Assembly (NCBI GenBank): GCA_964236495.1
Contig: CAXSBR010000015.1
Location: 1-64,000 of the forward strand
Source: CAXSBR01 sp964236495
GTDB lineage: Bacteria; Actinomycetota; Actinomycetes; Mycobacteriales; Jatrophihabitantaceae
Length of the DNA: 64,000 bases
Reading direction: 5' to 3'
Shown: positions 8,237-16,417 of the stretch, in pieces
How the letters are laid out: each line of letters starts with the position of its first letter
How positions within the stretch are numbered: position 1 is the first letter of the stretch
Program-made: the position numbers and the translations under genes
The notes under the pieces: model-generated
What the model was told of the DNA's origin: nothing
The model's database searches: none
What the model saw: only the letters and a program-made list of their open reading frames with translations

Positions 8237-9960
8237 GCCGCCATCGCCCCTCCACTTACCGGTGGCTCGAAGCTGCCGCCGGCATCACGCCCGCCGGTGG
8301 CTCCGTCGCCGCCCAAGGCGCCGCCGCTATTGGCCGCTGCAGGCGAGCTGCTTGCCGGTGCGCCAGTGTCGGGTGCTCCCGCGGGACCTAGAGCGCCAGG
8401 TGCCCCGTTACTCCCGTCCTTGCCGTCCCGCCCGGCGCCTGAAACGCCCTGGTCGGTGGTGTCGGCATCGTGTGACGTTGTGCCCGCCGGCTGCTTAGTC
8501 GTTGCCGGTGCCGGGTCGCTACCCGTGCCGCCAGGCTCGCTACCCGTGCGGCCAGGGTCGCTACCCGTGCGGCCCGGGTCGCTACCCGTGCGGCCCGGGT
8601 CGCTACCCGTGCCGCCCGGGTCGCTGGGCGACGTGTCGCTGCTCGTTGAGCTCGACGAACTGGCCGACTCCTGACCGCCGCTGGACGCCGGCCGCGCTCC
8701 GTTGCCGCCGCCGCCTTCGCCTTGCCCGCCGTGACCTACGCCGGACCCGCCCAGGCCGGATTCGGCGAACGCTGACGCCTTGTCCGCGACCGCGCCTGCC
8801 GCGTGCGCGGCACCCATCATCACGCTGGCAACGGAGCCGCCCACGGAGCTGGCCGCACCGGTGGCCGCTGACATCGCTGAGGCCAGCCGACCGGACGTGG
8901 CGTCATCGGATTGCGCTTCGCCCGCCGATACCCCGGAACCGTCTGACGCTTGCTGCGACGCCGCATCAGACCCGGATCCCGATCCGCCGCCGCTGCCGCT
9001 GAGCAGCCCGGACAGGCCACCGTTGTTATCTAGCGAGGACCGCATTGCCTGGCCTGAGGCGGTGTTCGGGTCGACGAAGGCGAGCAGTTTGAATAACACC
9101 ACCGGGCTGACCGCACCGACGGCGAGCAGGCACGCGCTGACCACGGTCTGACCGATTTGGGTGGGGACGTTCGTCGTCGTCGACGTCGAGGTGAGCACGC
9201 CCTGGGTCATTTCCACACCCATCCCCACCACCAGCGCGATCAGCGGCGCCATCGCCGCGGCGGCCAGGAACCAGCGCAGCATCTTCCAAAACCAGGTGCG
9301 GGTGGCCTCTGACAGCAGCCCGGCAGAGGAGATCGGTGAGGTCGCGGCAAGCACGAGCAGCCCCGCCTCACGCACCAGCATCAGCAGCAGGTAGGCGAAC
9401 GCCGACGGGATGACCAGACCGCCGACGCCCAGCCCCAGCACTGTTGCGATGGTGACGTCGGTGATGTTTTTGGGCCACGACGAGCCTGTGGTCCACTGCG
9501 ACCAGGACGTGACGTGCAATGTCGCGGACAGGATGCCGTGCTCGAGGCCGGACATGGCCACGACCACGACGCTGGCGAAGCCGAGGAACCCGATCCAGGC
9601 GGCCCCGAACTGTGCCATGCCGATCAGGGTCTTGGCCATGCTCGTCCCGTCGTGGCGGAACACTGCCAGCGCCAGCTGCGCGAAGAACAGGATCCCCGCC
9701 AACGCAGCGGCCACCCAGTATGTCGTGGGCAGGATGCCGTGCAGGGGGCCGGTCGCGGACAGGTCGGGTGTGGTGAACGCGTCGATGAGGTGGAACGCCA
9801 GTTGCAGCAGCCACATCGCGGCGGAGAAGATGGCGATCATCGCCGATTCCCACCCGTCGGCCGCGGCCTTGCTCACCGCCGTGCCCAGGTAGTGCAACGG
9901 GTTCAGCGACGGCACGTGCAGCGACGGGAAGGCCGTCACCTGCGTCGGTGCGCGGCTCAT
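8233..9960 (-). CDS. TrbL/VirB6-like polytopic channel protein with long disordered tail
   Basis: A 575-residue protein starting at ATG 9960 (MSRAPTQVTAF), overlapping the upstream stop as ATGA. The first ~310 residues hold six or more membrane helices, with motifs such as LVLAATSPIS and KLLAFVDPNT typical of TrbL/VirB6 inner-membrane channel subunits. The remaining ~260 residues are Gly/Ser/Ala/Asp rich and predicted disordered, including five 7-residue repeats of the type DPGRTGS encoded by 21-bp DNA repeats. VirB6/TrbL proteins form the inner-membrane part of the mating pore; the tail may lie in the periplasmic or cytosolic space. Confidence 0.82.
   Translation of the reverse strand: MSRAPTQVTAFPSLHVPSLNPLHYLGTAVSKAAADGWESAMIAIFSAAMWLLQLAFHLIDAFTTPDLSATGPLHGILPTTYWVAAALAGILFFAQLALAVFRHDGTSMAKTLIGMAQFGAAWIGFLGFASVVVVAMSGLEHGILSATLHVTSWSQWTTGSSWPKNITDVTIATVLGLGVGGLVIPSAFAYLLLMLVREAGLLVLAATSPISSAGLLSEATRTWFWKMLRWFLAAAAMAPLIALVVGMGVEMTQGVLTSTSTTTNVPTQIGQTVVSACLLAVGAVSPVVLFKLLAFVDPNTASGQAMRSSLDNNGGLSGLLSGSGGGSGSGSDAASQQASDGSGVSAGEAQSDDATSGRLASAMSAATGAASSVGGSVASVMMGAAHAAGAVADKASAFAESGLGGSGVGHGGQGEGGGGNGARPASSGGQESASSSSSTSSDTSPSDPGGTGSDPGRTGSDPGRTGSDPGRTGSEPGGTGSDPAPATTKQPAGTTSHDADTTDQGVSGAGRDGKDGSNGAPGALGPAGAPDTGAPASSSPAAANSGGALGGDGATGGRDAGGSFEPPVSGGAMAA
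8513..8625. repeat. 21-bp tandem repeat inside the TrbL-like gene (5 units)
   Basis: Five near-identical 21-bp units, each beginning GGGTCGCTACCCGTGC or a one-base variant, encode heptads of the form (S/T)-D-P-G-(R/G)-T-G. Unit length keeps the frame, so copy number can change without breaking the protein. Confidence 0.95.
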
Positions 9961-10877
9961 CGGCCTAGGTCCTGGTAGCCGACCTTGATGGCCAGGTCGG
10001 TGTCGGGCCACACCGACGGTGGGTCAGCCGGTTCCGCGCCCGCGCCGATCATCCACTTTCCGCCGGTCCACACCATCCGTTCGCAGTCGGCGACTGTGAC
10101 CCGCTGGGTCTGGTTGAGGGTGGCGTCGAGCTCGAAGTCGACGCACGGAACAACGAAATCGGTGCCGACGGTGCCTTTGATCAGACCCATCACCGGTGTC
10201 ATCACCATCGACAGCGTCTGTGACCCGGCCCCGGACAGGCCGGCGGCGTCGAAGAACTCGGCCATCCCCTTCACCCCGGACCAGCTGCTCGTACTGGGTC
10301 CGCCAGGAACGGCCCAGACGCGGATGACTGACCGCACACCATTCATCGACCCGGTGTTGAACGCGGCCGAGTCGATCGACGCCATCGCGGCCAACGCGCC
10401 CGCCGGCGTGTGCGGGAAGCCGGTGGCCACGCCCAAGGAGTCACGCTTGGTGGACTGCGGCACAGCCAGTGCACCCGGGTCTTTGGTCGAGATCGGGGCG
10501 CCCGGTTGTGCGTCCGTCAACGTGGCCTTCGGCATGGGTGCCGCAGCCAGCCGGTCCTGCGCTGCCACGCCGCCCGCACTGGCCCCGGTCGGCGATCCCA
10601 CTCCGGATCCTGATGCTGTGCCTGACGGCGCTGCACTTGACCTCGGATGCACGCCGGCGACCGTGGAAGCCGATCCGGTGCGAGTCGAGCCGCCGCCAGC
10701 GGAGTGGTGCCGGCCGGCGCCGACCGCGTAGTAGACGGCCAGCCCGAAGCCGAACACACCGACCGCAGCCACCACGACGAGGGCCCCGAGAACGAGGAGC
10801 AGGCGCTGCCGGGACCACGGCGGCGGAGCAGGCTCGACGCGGGCGCTCGGCGTGAACAGCCGCCGCAGACGTTCCAT
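9957..10877 (-). CDS. Single-pass membrane protein in the VirB8/TcpC position
   Basis: A 306-residue protein with one N-terminal membrane helix (about residues 24-50), a Ser/Gly/Thr-rich linker and a ~190-residue exported domain. The domain contains GFPHTPAGALAAMASIDSA and a Cys pair (VPCVDF, ADCERMVW). Topology and operon position between the VirB2-like and VirB6-like genes suggest a VirB8/TcpC-type assembly factor, but sequence similarity is not obvious. The start is taken at ATG 10877 because it overlaps the upstream stop as TGATG; ATG 10892 in the same frame is an alternative. Confidence 0.62.
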   Translation of the reverse strand: MERLRRLFTPSARVEPAPPPWSRQRLLLVLGALVVVAAVGVFGFGLAVYYAVGAGRHHSAGGGSTRTGSASTVAGVHPRSSAAPSGTASGSGVGSPTGASAGGVAAQDRLAAAPMPKATLTDAQPGAPISTKDPGALAVPQSTKRDSLGVATGFPHTPAGALAAMASIDSAAFNTGSMNGVRSVIRVWAVPGGPSTSSWSGVKGMAEFFDAAGLSGAGSQTLSMVMTPVMGLIKGTVGTDFVVPCVDFELDATLNQTQRVTVADCERMVWTGGKWMIGAGAEPADPPSVWPDTDLAIKVGYQDLGR

Positions 10878-11194
10878 CAGGCCCCGCCGCATCCAGATCC
10901 GACGATGCCGGCGATCACCGCGTACCCACCGACCAGGATGACCGCACCGATGACGTCGGTAACCAGCGTGACCACCCCGGCCCGCGACAACGACGGGTGA
11001 TGCAAGATCCGACCCGACAGGATCGACCCGACACCGATCAGGAACGCCACGACCAGCAGGATCAGCACAGCCCACTTGATGTTGCCCTCGATCGTGTTGG
11101 CGAAGCCCTGCATACCCGCCGGTGCTTTCGGGCAGACCCCGGCGGCTTCGTCATGCAAGGTGCGGACCGCAGCTGCGGCGGAAGTGATGGTCAT
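10877..11194 (-). CDS. Small two-helix VirB2/TrbC-like membrane protein
   Basis: A 105-residue protein with two hydrophobic segments (about residues 38-58 and 74-100) joined by a short basic loop. This is the layout of VirB2/TrbC-type pilin or pore proteins. The N-terminal third carries one Cys (GVCPKAP) and the C-terminus another (GSGCGGA), which could pair across the outer face. TGATG overlaps on both sides tie it to the operon. Assignment rests on size, topology and position. Confidence 0.65.
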   Translation of the reverse strand: MTITSAAAAVRTLHDEAAGVCPKAPAGMQGFANTIEGNIKWAVLILLVVAFLIGVGSILSGRILHHPSLSRAGVVTLVTDVIGAVILVGGYAVIAGIVGSGCGGA

Positions 11195-11979
11195 CAGATG
11201 TTCTCCTTCGTGGTTGACGTCCGCGCCGGGGGCGGCGTGGACAGTTGCAGCAGCGACCGGCCGGCCGCTGTCACGGTCCTGGGCAGTGGGTCGGCGGTCA
11301 CGCCGCGGACTTCCAGGTGCTTGTCCAGCGGCACAGTGACCACCCGGTGCTGCTCACGCAGCTCGGTGATCCGAGCGCCGACCGAGGCGGTCACCTCACC
11401 AGGCCAGCGGTGCGGCCCCAAGACGGCCAACGCAGGTAGGAAGTCGCTGCACTCAGCCAGCACGGCTTCGGCCTGACGCACGGAAGGGATCGTTGCCCGG
11501 CAGACCAGCACCAGCGGCGCCGTACGGAGCACCGCCGCCAACCCTGATACAGGACGCGGCGCCGTCAACATCTGAGTCACCGCCGGCCACGAGTAGCCCG
11601 TGTCCACAACCGTCAGTTCCGGATTCGACCACGCCGGCGGTGGCACCGTGGCGATCGTCGCGTTCAACTCCGCGAGCCGATGGATCAGCACGCCACCGCG
11701 CCGTCCGACCCGCCACCGCCCAGAACGGTCAAGGCCGAGTTCCGCATCGCAGGCCACACCCAGCCCTGACGCGACCGGTCCGGCGAATTCGTCCACGCAG
11801 GTCGACAAGCCGCGAGCGGCGGCCGCGTCCGCGATCGCCACCGCGACCGTCGATCCGCCCGCCCAGCCGTGCACGCTCGAAACCACTACGAGCGTCGGTG
11901 GCTGCACCCCTTGATCACGCGCCGCCCCAGCGCTCCCAGTGACATGCAGGGCGGCGGCCAGGCCCACTGGCTCAGCCAT
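11194..11979 (-). CDS. MinD/ParA-like protein with degenerate P-loop
   Basis: A 261-residue soluble protein starting at ATG 11979 (MAEPVGLAAA). The segment VVVSSVHGWAGGSTVAVAIAD occupies the place of the deviant Walker A motif of MinD/ParA-like proteins but lacks the Lys residues needed for ATP hydrolysis. Downstream pieces such as LTVVDTGYSW and APLVLVCRATIPSV match the strand pattern of that fold. Comparable proteins occur in actinobacterial conjugative elements, where their role is unknown. The gene overlaps its upstream neighbour by 8 bp. Confidence 0.6.
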   Translation of the reverse strand: MAEPVGLAAALHVTGSAGAARDQGVQPPTLVVVSSVHGWAGGSTVAVAIADAAAARGLSTCVDEFAGPVASGLGVACDAELGLDRSGRWRVGRRGGVLIHRLAELNATIATVPPPAWSNPELTVVDTGYSWPAVTQMLTAPRPVSGLAAVLRTAPLVLVCRATIPSVRQAEAVLAECSDFLPALAVLGPHRWPGEVTASVGARITELREQHRVVTVPLDKHLEVRGVTADPLPRTVTAAGRSLLQLSTPPPARTSTTKENI

Positions 11980-13003
11980 GGTCGGTTCCGGTGTTCGAGG
12001 GGGACGCGTGCAACAAGTCGCGAGCACGCAAGGTGACCGACGCCCTGGACACCGGCAACCGTTCGGCTTCTAATTGCGCTCGTGCTCGCGCCTGAAGCAC
12101 GACACGAAGCCCGTCTGCTTCGGCTAGCTCCGCCTCCGCCTCCGCCACTGCAGTGTCAGAGAGATCCGGTCGCACAGCTGAGACCAGGCCATCCCACCAA
12201 GGCCCTGCCTCGGCGAGTCTCATCGGTGATCTCGACCTGGGGTCACCCGCGACTTCCAACAGAGCGAGCCGTGCCGACTGGGCCGGCCAGGCTCGTCCGT
12301 GCACAGCCAACTGCAGGGCCGCCTCTAGACAAGGACCAGCCCACCGGCCGGCGGGTTGCCCAGCATTGAGCCGGCGGGATATGCAGTCGTGGACGAATCC
12401 TTGCCAATCGTCGATGCCGCATTCGGCGGCGATGCCGCTTGGTGGCTGTGAGGGGGGAGGGGGAGTAGTTCTCTGGGTGAAAGCCTTTGGGTTGAGCCGC
12501 AGATTTGCGGCGCGGGTTGTCGCAGGTATGCGGCTGGTACCGGTCGCAGATGCGCGCCCGGCCGCATCGGTACGGGTAGCCGCATTGGTGCGGCCGCTCC
12601 CGTCAGCTCGTGCGTCAGGGTTGCGGCGTCCGGACGACGCGTCGACACGGGGATCGGCTTCCGGCATCGATACCGGCCGGGTGGTCCGGACGCGGTACAA
12701 ATTTGTCAGTCGTTCCCGCCCCGCGAAGCGGGGCTCCACCTGGACGGCGCCAGCAGCCACGAGCTCGCGCATGGCCCGATCGACCGTGTCGGTCGAGCGC
12801 TTGTGCAGGCGACCAGCCAGGGTGGATCTGGCTGGCATACGTGCGCCAGACGACTGCCCGTACCGGAGCAGCACGGCGTACAGCCGGACGGCACAGTCAG
12901 AGAGTGCAGCGTCAAGAATCCATTCGGGGACCATGGCGAAGTGGTCCTCGAGCACAAGGTCCTCGACGTCGGCCATGGCACCGTGAAGGTTGCGGCCGGC
13001 CAT
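11972..13003 (-). CDS. Winged-helix replication-initiator-like / transfer regulator
   Basis: A 343-residue protein, first gene of the transfer operon. Residues ~20-100 form a winged helix (MVPEWILDAALSDCAVRLYAV, then STLAGRLHKRSTDTVDRAM), similar to HTH_36/DnaD-like domains of plasmid and element initiators. A variable Arg/Thr/Ala-rich linker follows, then a C-terminal helical domain with CISRRLNAGQPAGRW. It could start replication of the excised element or regulate the operon. ATG 12976 (MADVEDLV) is an equally good start; neither has a clear ribosome-binding site. Confidence 0.65.
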   Translation of the reverse strand: MAGRNLHGAMADVEDLVLEDHFAMVPEWILDAALSDCAVRLYAVLLRYGQSSGARMPARSTLAGRLHKRSTDTVDRAMRELVAAGAVQVEPRFAGRERLTNLYRVRTTRPVSMPEADPRVDASSGRRNPDARADGSGRTNAATRTDAAGRASATGTSRIPATTRAANLRLNPKAFTQRTTPPPPSQPPSGIAAECGIDDWQGFVHDCISRRLNAGQPAGRWAGPCLEAALQLAVHGRAWPAQSARLALLEVAGDPRSRSPMRLAEAGPWWDGLVSAVRPDLSDTAVAEAEAELAEADGLRVVLQARARAQLEAERLPVSRASVTLRARDLLHASPSNTGTDHG

Positions 13004-13109
13004 TGCTAGCGACCGCAGTGTCTGGCGTCATGGCGAGCGCTGCGGGTAGCCGTTCGAGAACCGACGACGCGAGGTCCCTCAGTGGTCCCCGAAGGGTCGT
13101 CTACAGCCC

Positions 13110-13130
13110 TTGACGGTCGCCGTTGACCGT
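13110..13130. promoter_or_regulatory. Candidate operator: paired TTGACSGT boxes before the transfer operon
   Basis: Two direct boxes, TTGACGGT at 13110 and TTGACCGT at 13123, lie 13 bp apart about 110 bp upstream of the first transfer gene; their inner parts also form an inverted repeat ACGGT/ACCGT. The position fits an operator or -35 region. No matching -10 could be fixed by eye. Confidence 0.3.
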
Positions 13131-13186
13131 TGAGATTCACCAACGAAATAGCAGGATCGACGGCGGTGAGGCTGTTCCGTGGCCCA

Positions 13187-13231
13187 CTCGTAATGAGAAG
13201 GTCTAGGGTTCGATTCCCTAAGGCGGCTCCA
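13187..13231 (+). repeat. attachment site: tRNA-Thr(CGT) 3' fragment, left copy
   Basis: This 45-bp piece contains anticodon loop CTCGTAA (anticodon CGT, threonine), the 3' half of the anticodon stem, a variable loop, a perfect T arm (TAGGG-TTCGATT-CCCTA) and AGGCGGC-T-CCA. No 5' half of a tRNA precedes it, so it is not a functional gene. It is the junction between the conjugative element to the left and the island to the right. Confidence 0.88.
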
Positions 13232-13287
13232 CGGAAGCCAGTATGTTGCTGGGCTTTACTTGGATCGGCAAGTAACGAGCCGGAAAG

Positions 13288-13307
13288 AGTGTCACAAGCG
13301 TGTCACA
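13288..13307. promoter_or_regulatory. Candidate integrase arm sites, left end
   Basis: GTGTCACA occurs twice (13289-13296 and 13300-13307, 11 bp apart), overlapping the end of the integrase gene and 58 bp inside the left attachment copy. The same octamer is paired inside the right end of the island (44105, 44117). Confidence 0.6.
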
Positions 13308-14460
13308 CCGACACCGTCGGCACTCTGCTGTATGCCCTCTCCAACGCGTTCCCCGCTGCTGCTAGACCGTCGGTTTGGGCGTGGCTGTACACCCTGCGCA
13401 TAATGTATTCGTCGTGACCGTGCCAGGCGGCCACAACGTGGTCCAGGACGCCGGCATCACGCATCGCGGTCACAGACGAATGCCGGGCTGCGTGCAGCGT
13501 GACCACTGGCACCTTGGCAGCCGCGCAGTGCCCGCGCCACAGATCGCTCCACCGCTCGGGCCTCAGCGGAGAGCCGATCTCGTTCACGGCGATGTACCCG
13601 GATCGAACGTGATCTGTCCCGAAGGCTGACTCTTGTGCTGTCTTCAGTTCGGTGAGAGCACTGAACGCGTCGCGTGGTAGCGGTAGCACCCTCGCGCCTC
13701 GCTCGGTCTTGGGCTTACCCTCCGCGGTGCGCTTGCCGTCGATCAGTACCCGGCCGCGCGAGATCGTCAAGATCCCATCGATCAGGTCGAGGTCAGGCCA
13801 GCGCAGCCCCATGACCTCCGATCTGCGGAGACCGAAAAGGGTTAGCAGCCAACAGCCGTAGAGGCGGTCGGTGGACAGGTGCGACCTCAGCCTCCCGATC
13901 TGCTCTGGTGTCAGTGCCGTTCGTTGCTCCGCTTGCCTGCCGGCCGGATGCACCTTCTTGGCTGGGTTACGACCGACGAGGCCGTCTTCGAGCGCGTCCT
14001 CGAAGATCGACCGCACTACGAAGAGTGCGTGGGTGGCCGTACTCTGCGCTCGCCCTGCGTCGGCGAGGGCATAAACCATCGCTTCTACGTCGGAGCGCGT
14101 GACCTTCATCAGCGGCTTCGAACCGAACGCAGCGATCGGATGCCGCAGGGTGCCCTCATAGCCAAGCGCTGTCTTGGGACGCACGGTCGGTGAGCGGCGC
14201 TGTCGGGGGAGCCAGGCCTCCCTGGCGTAGGCCTCGAACGTCTGAGCCGTTGGGGTGACGAGCTGTCCACGCCCTCGGTCGGCGCGGTGGGCTGCGACAT
14301 GATCCCGGGCCTTGGTCAGGGTGTTGTGCGTGCTGCGGACCTGCCGGCGCCGGCCACCCGCGTACGGGTCGCTGTCGAGCGTGACCCGGTAACGCGGTGC
14401 GCCGGTACGCGTCATCACCAGGCGGATCGGTTCGCCTTCGCGGGGGTGGGCGATCTTCAT
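13303..14460 (-). CDS. Tyrosine recombinase (integrase)
   Basis: A 385-residue integrase with an N-terminal arm-binding region, a SAM-like core-binding domain (about residues 74-165) and a catalytic domain. Catalytic residues are visible: Arg in LFGLRRSEVMGLRW, Lys in GKPKTERGARVLPL, HAARH box (TLHAARHSSVT), WHGH, and the nucleophile Tyr in RRVYSHA. The ATG at 14460 has an AGGAG 7 nt upstream. It reads toward the tRNA-Thr fragment that ends 71 bp beyond its stop, the usual arrangement for tRNA-targeting elements, and most likely drives integration and excision of the 31-kb island. Confidence 0.92.
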   Translation of the reverse strand: MKIAHPREGEPIRLVMTRTGAPRYRVTLDSDPYAGGRRRQVRSTHNTLTKARDHVAAHRADRGRGQLVTPTAQTFEAYAREAWLPRQRRSPTVRPKTALGYEGTLRHPIAAFGSKPLMKVTRSDVEAMVYALADAGRAQSTATHALFVVRSIFEDALEDGLVGRNPAKKVHPAGRQAEQRTALTPEQIGRLRSHLSTDRLYGCWLLTLFGLRRSEVMGLRWPDLDLIDGILTISRGRVLIDGKRTAEGKPKTERGARVLPLPRDAFSALTELKTAQESAFGTDHVRSGYIAVNEIGSPLRPERWSDLWRGHCAAAKVPVVTLHAARHSSVTAMRDAGVLDHVVAAWHGHDEYIMRRVYSHAQTDGLAAAGNALERAYSRVPTVSV

Positions 14461-14603
14461 GTGTGGCTCCTAGCCCGCGTGAAGGGAACGGTGTCTAGCG
14501 GCGGCAGTATCGCTCAGGACACTGTCAGGGGCTCAAGATTCTCGTGTCACGTTGGGCGGACCTTCGATGATCCGTAGAGCTGACACCGGGCGGCCAGCCC
14601 TCC

Positions 14604-14639
14604 GAGGCTGTTAACCCGAAGCCGGGAGGCTGTAAACCC
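14604..14639. promoter_or_regulatory. Spaced direct repeat upstream of the integrase
   Basis: GAGGCTGTTAACCC (14604) and GAGGCTGTAAACCC (14626) differ at one base and start 22 bp apart, two helical turns. They lie between the zinc-ribbon pseudogene and the integrase gene. Such phased repeats are typical binding sites for a repressor or excisionase; no binding protein is identified. Confidence 0.45.
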
Positions 14640-14695
14640 ATCCAAATCCAGTCCAACACGGAACTGCCTCCTCCGCCTCCGGTCCGATCGAAACA

Positions 14696-15196
14696 TCACG
14701 GCCTGGACGGCCGCCGCTGGGCAAAGGCGTCGAGTACCTGGTTGAGGGCGGTCGTCAGCCCTGGAAGGTCACGCTCGTAGACGGTGCCGTTGTTCAGCTG
14801 GGTGGCGAGTTGGCTGAGCAGGGGAGGCCAGTCCTGGTGCCGGGGGATCGGTGGAGCTGCTTGCGGCCCGGCGCGGACGGGAACCTCGACCAGTCGCTCG
14901 ACGACTTGGACAGTGGACCGCCCGGAGACGGCGGCGCGTGATTGCTCCCAGGCGCGTCGCCTGCAGCCCGCGGAGCATCACTTGGGGATGCGGCCGGTGG
15001 CCTTGTGTTGGATGGGTCCGCCGCACCATCCGCAGGCGGCCGCTGCCTCCCGGCGCAGGACTGACCTCATTTCCCTATTCGTGGTCGGCACGTTCTCGGG
15101 CGCCGGCGGTGTGCCGAGCGGTTTCGCGGCCCTGGCTCGGGCCTGACCCCGTGCCTGTCGTAGCGCTCGTTGCTGCTTCGTCGCCTTCCTGACCAT
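14696..15196 (-). pseudogene. Zinc-ribbon protein gene interrupted by an in-frame TGA
   Basis: The frame opens at ATG 15196 with AGGAG 7 nt upstream and runs in phase to TGA 14696 (501 bp), broken only by a TGA at 14978-14980. The sequence around it is CGWCGGPIQHKATGRIPK-stop-CSAGCRRRAWEQ, a four-Cys zinc-ribbon pattern in which relatives have Trp, so TGG to TGA is the simplest explanation. The C-terminal half (VQVVERLVEVPV, then QLATQLNNGTVYERDLPGL) keeps coding character. Proteins of this kind are common small hypotheticals in actinobacteria. A truncated 72-residue product or stop readthrough are alternatives. Confidence 0.75.
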
Positions 15197-15506
15197 GTAA
15201 CTCCTAGCCGCCAAAGTTTCGTCCTGACGAATCTCACCCAGGGTGCACGAGGTGTGTACGCCAGCCCGGGTACTCGATGATGTGATCGACGATGAGGTCG
15301 GTCGATCGATCACCGACCGCCGGCGGCCGGTGATCTGCCGACCGTGCCTAGGCATCGAGTGCGGCGCCTGTACACGACGTCGAGCCGCGCAGACCGGCTG
15401 CACCGAGCCTGCTGGTGGAGGTACGGCGGGCTCGGTGGGGCCGCCTTGGCGGTGTTTTAGGTGGCGCATCGTAGGCTTTGATCATCTAATTCGAGTCGGG
15501 GTGGAT

Positions 15507-16328
15507 ATGTCGGACGTTGTCGGTGGTGGAGCGGGCGGTGATGGTGGCGACCCGGCCGGGTCGTCGGGTGTGTCGGCGGAGCGGGCCGCGGCCGATGACG
15601 AGGATCTGCGGGCAGCGGTAGCGGAGCTGGCGCTGTTGACGACCGTAGGCCCGTTGGAGGAGTCGTTGACCCGGATCGCGGCGTTGGCGGTGGCCGCGGT
15701 GCCCGGTGCGGAGGGAGCCGGGTTGACGATGCTGGAGCCGGGCCGGCGGCAGACGGTCGTGGTCAGCGCACCGTTCGTCGGGCAGGTCGATGACATTCAG
15801 TACGGCCTGGGTGAGGGTCCGTGTATCACCGCCGCCGCCGAGGCGCGCACCGTGATCTCGGGGTCGCTGGGCACGGACCGGTCTTGGCCGCGGTTCGGGC
15901 CGCGGGTTGAGGCGTTGGGTGTGCACAGCGCGTTGTCGTTGCCGTTGCTGATCGGTGCCCAGGTGGTGGGTGCGTTGAACATTTACGCCCACCCGCGCGA
16001 CGTGTTCGACGCCCACGCCGCGACGCTGGGCGAAGCGTTCGCGGTCCCCGCTGCGGTCGCGGTCCACAATGCGCGGGTGTTCATGCAGGCCCAGCGCCTG
16101 GCGACCCAGTTCCAGGCTGCGTTGAACGGTCGGGCGGTGATCGATCAGGCCATCGGAATTCTGATCAGCCGTCAGGGCAGCACGGCTGAGGAGGCGTTTG
16201 GCGCGTTGCGGGGAATCAGTCAACGCGACCACGCGAAACTGTCGGTGGTGGCCGCCTCGATCGTGGAGGAGGCGGTGCGGCGGGCCCGCGCCCGACGACC
16301 CAGACCTGACACCCCGGTGGGCGAGTAG
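15507..16328 (+). CDS. GAF-ANTAR RNA-binding antiterminator
   Basis: A 273-residue regulator with an N-terminal GAF domain (about residues 30-195, including GLGEGPCITA and HSALSLPLLIGAQVVGALNIYA) and a C-terminal ANTAR domain (VIDQAIGILISRQGSTAEEAFGALR). ANTAR proteins bind twin-hairpin RNA motifs and prevent transcription termination; the GAF domain senses an unknown signal. The start is ATG 15507 with GGGGTGG upstream; the open frame extends further but that region lacks coding character. The gene is intact, unlike three relatives in the same island. It shares its strand with the divergent ANTAR gene 90 bp downstream. Confidence 0.88.
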   Translation: MSDVVGGGAGGDGGDPAGSSGVSAERAAADDEDLRAAVAELALLTTVGPLEESLTRIAALAVAAVPGAEGAGLTMLEPGRRQTVVVSAPFVGQVDDIQYGLGEGPCITAAAEARTVISGSLGTDRSWPRFGPRVEALGVHSALSLPLLIGAQVVGALNIYAHPRDVFDAHAATLGEAFAVPAAVAVHNARVFMQAQRLATQFQAALNGRAVIDQAIGILISRQGSTAEEAFGALRGISQRDHAKLSVVAASIVEEAVRRARARRPRPDTPVGE

Positions 16329-16417
16329 GGTTCGCTGCCAGGTGGAGCGATCGGGACCTGGTCCGTATCGCAGCCCACCTGTCTCCGCTGGTCGCGGCTT
16401 GCGACGAGGGGTTCCTG

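Larger units (their letters stand above)
1..13231 (-). mobile_element. Right part of an integrative conjugative element (T4SS module)
   Basis: A co-oriented run of overlapping genes encodes VirD4-, VirB4-, VirB6/TrbL-, VirB2- and SLT/NlpC-P60-like proteins, the core of a Gram-positive type IV secretion system. The run ends 184 bp before a 45-bp 3' fragment of a tRNA-Thr gene read on the plus strand. In tRNA-targeting elements the intact tRNA is regenerated at the far end, so this element is expected to extend left beyond the window, where its own integrase, relaxase and the intact tRNA should lie. None of those is visible here. Confidence 0.7.

Noticed and set aside
13170..13231. Intact tRNA-Thr gene
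   Set aside because: Only the 3' part from the anticodon loop onward is present; the preceding bases do not form a D arm or acceptor strand. The same is true at 44243.
14978..14980. Selenocysteine codon
   Set aside because: Relatives are expected to have Trp at this position and no SECIS-like hairpin was evident downstream; nonsense mutation is simpler.
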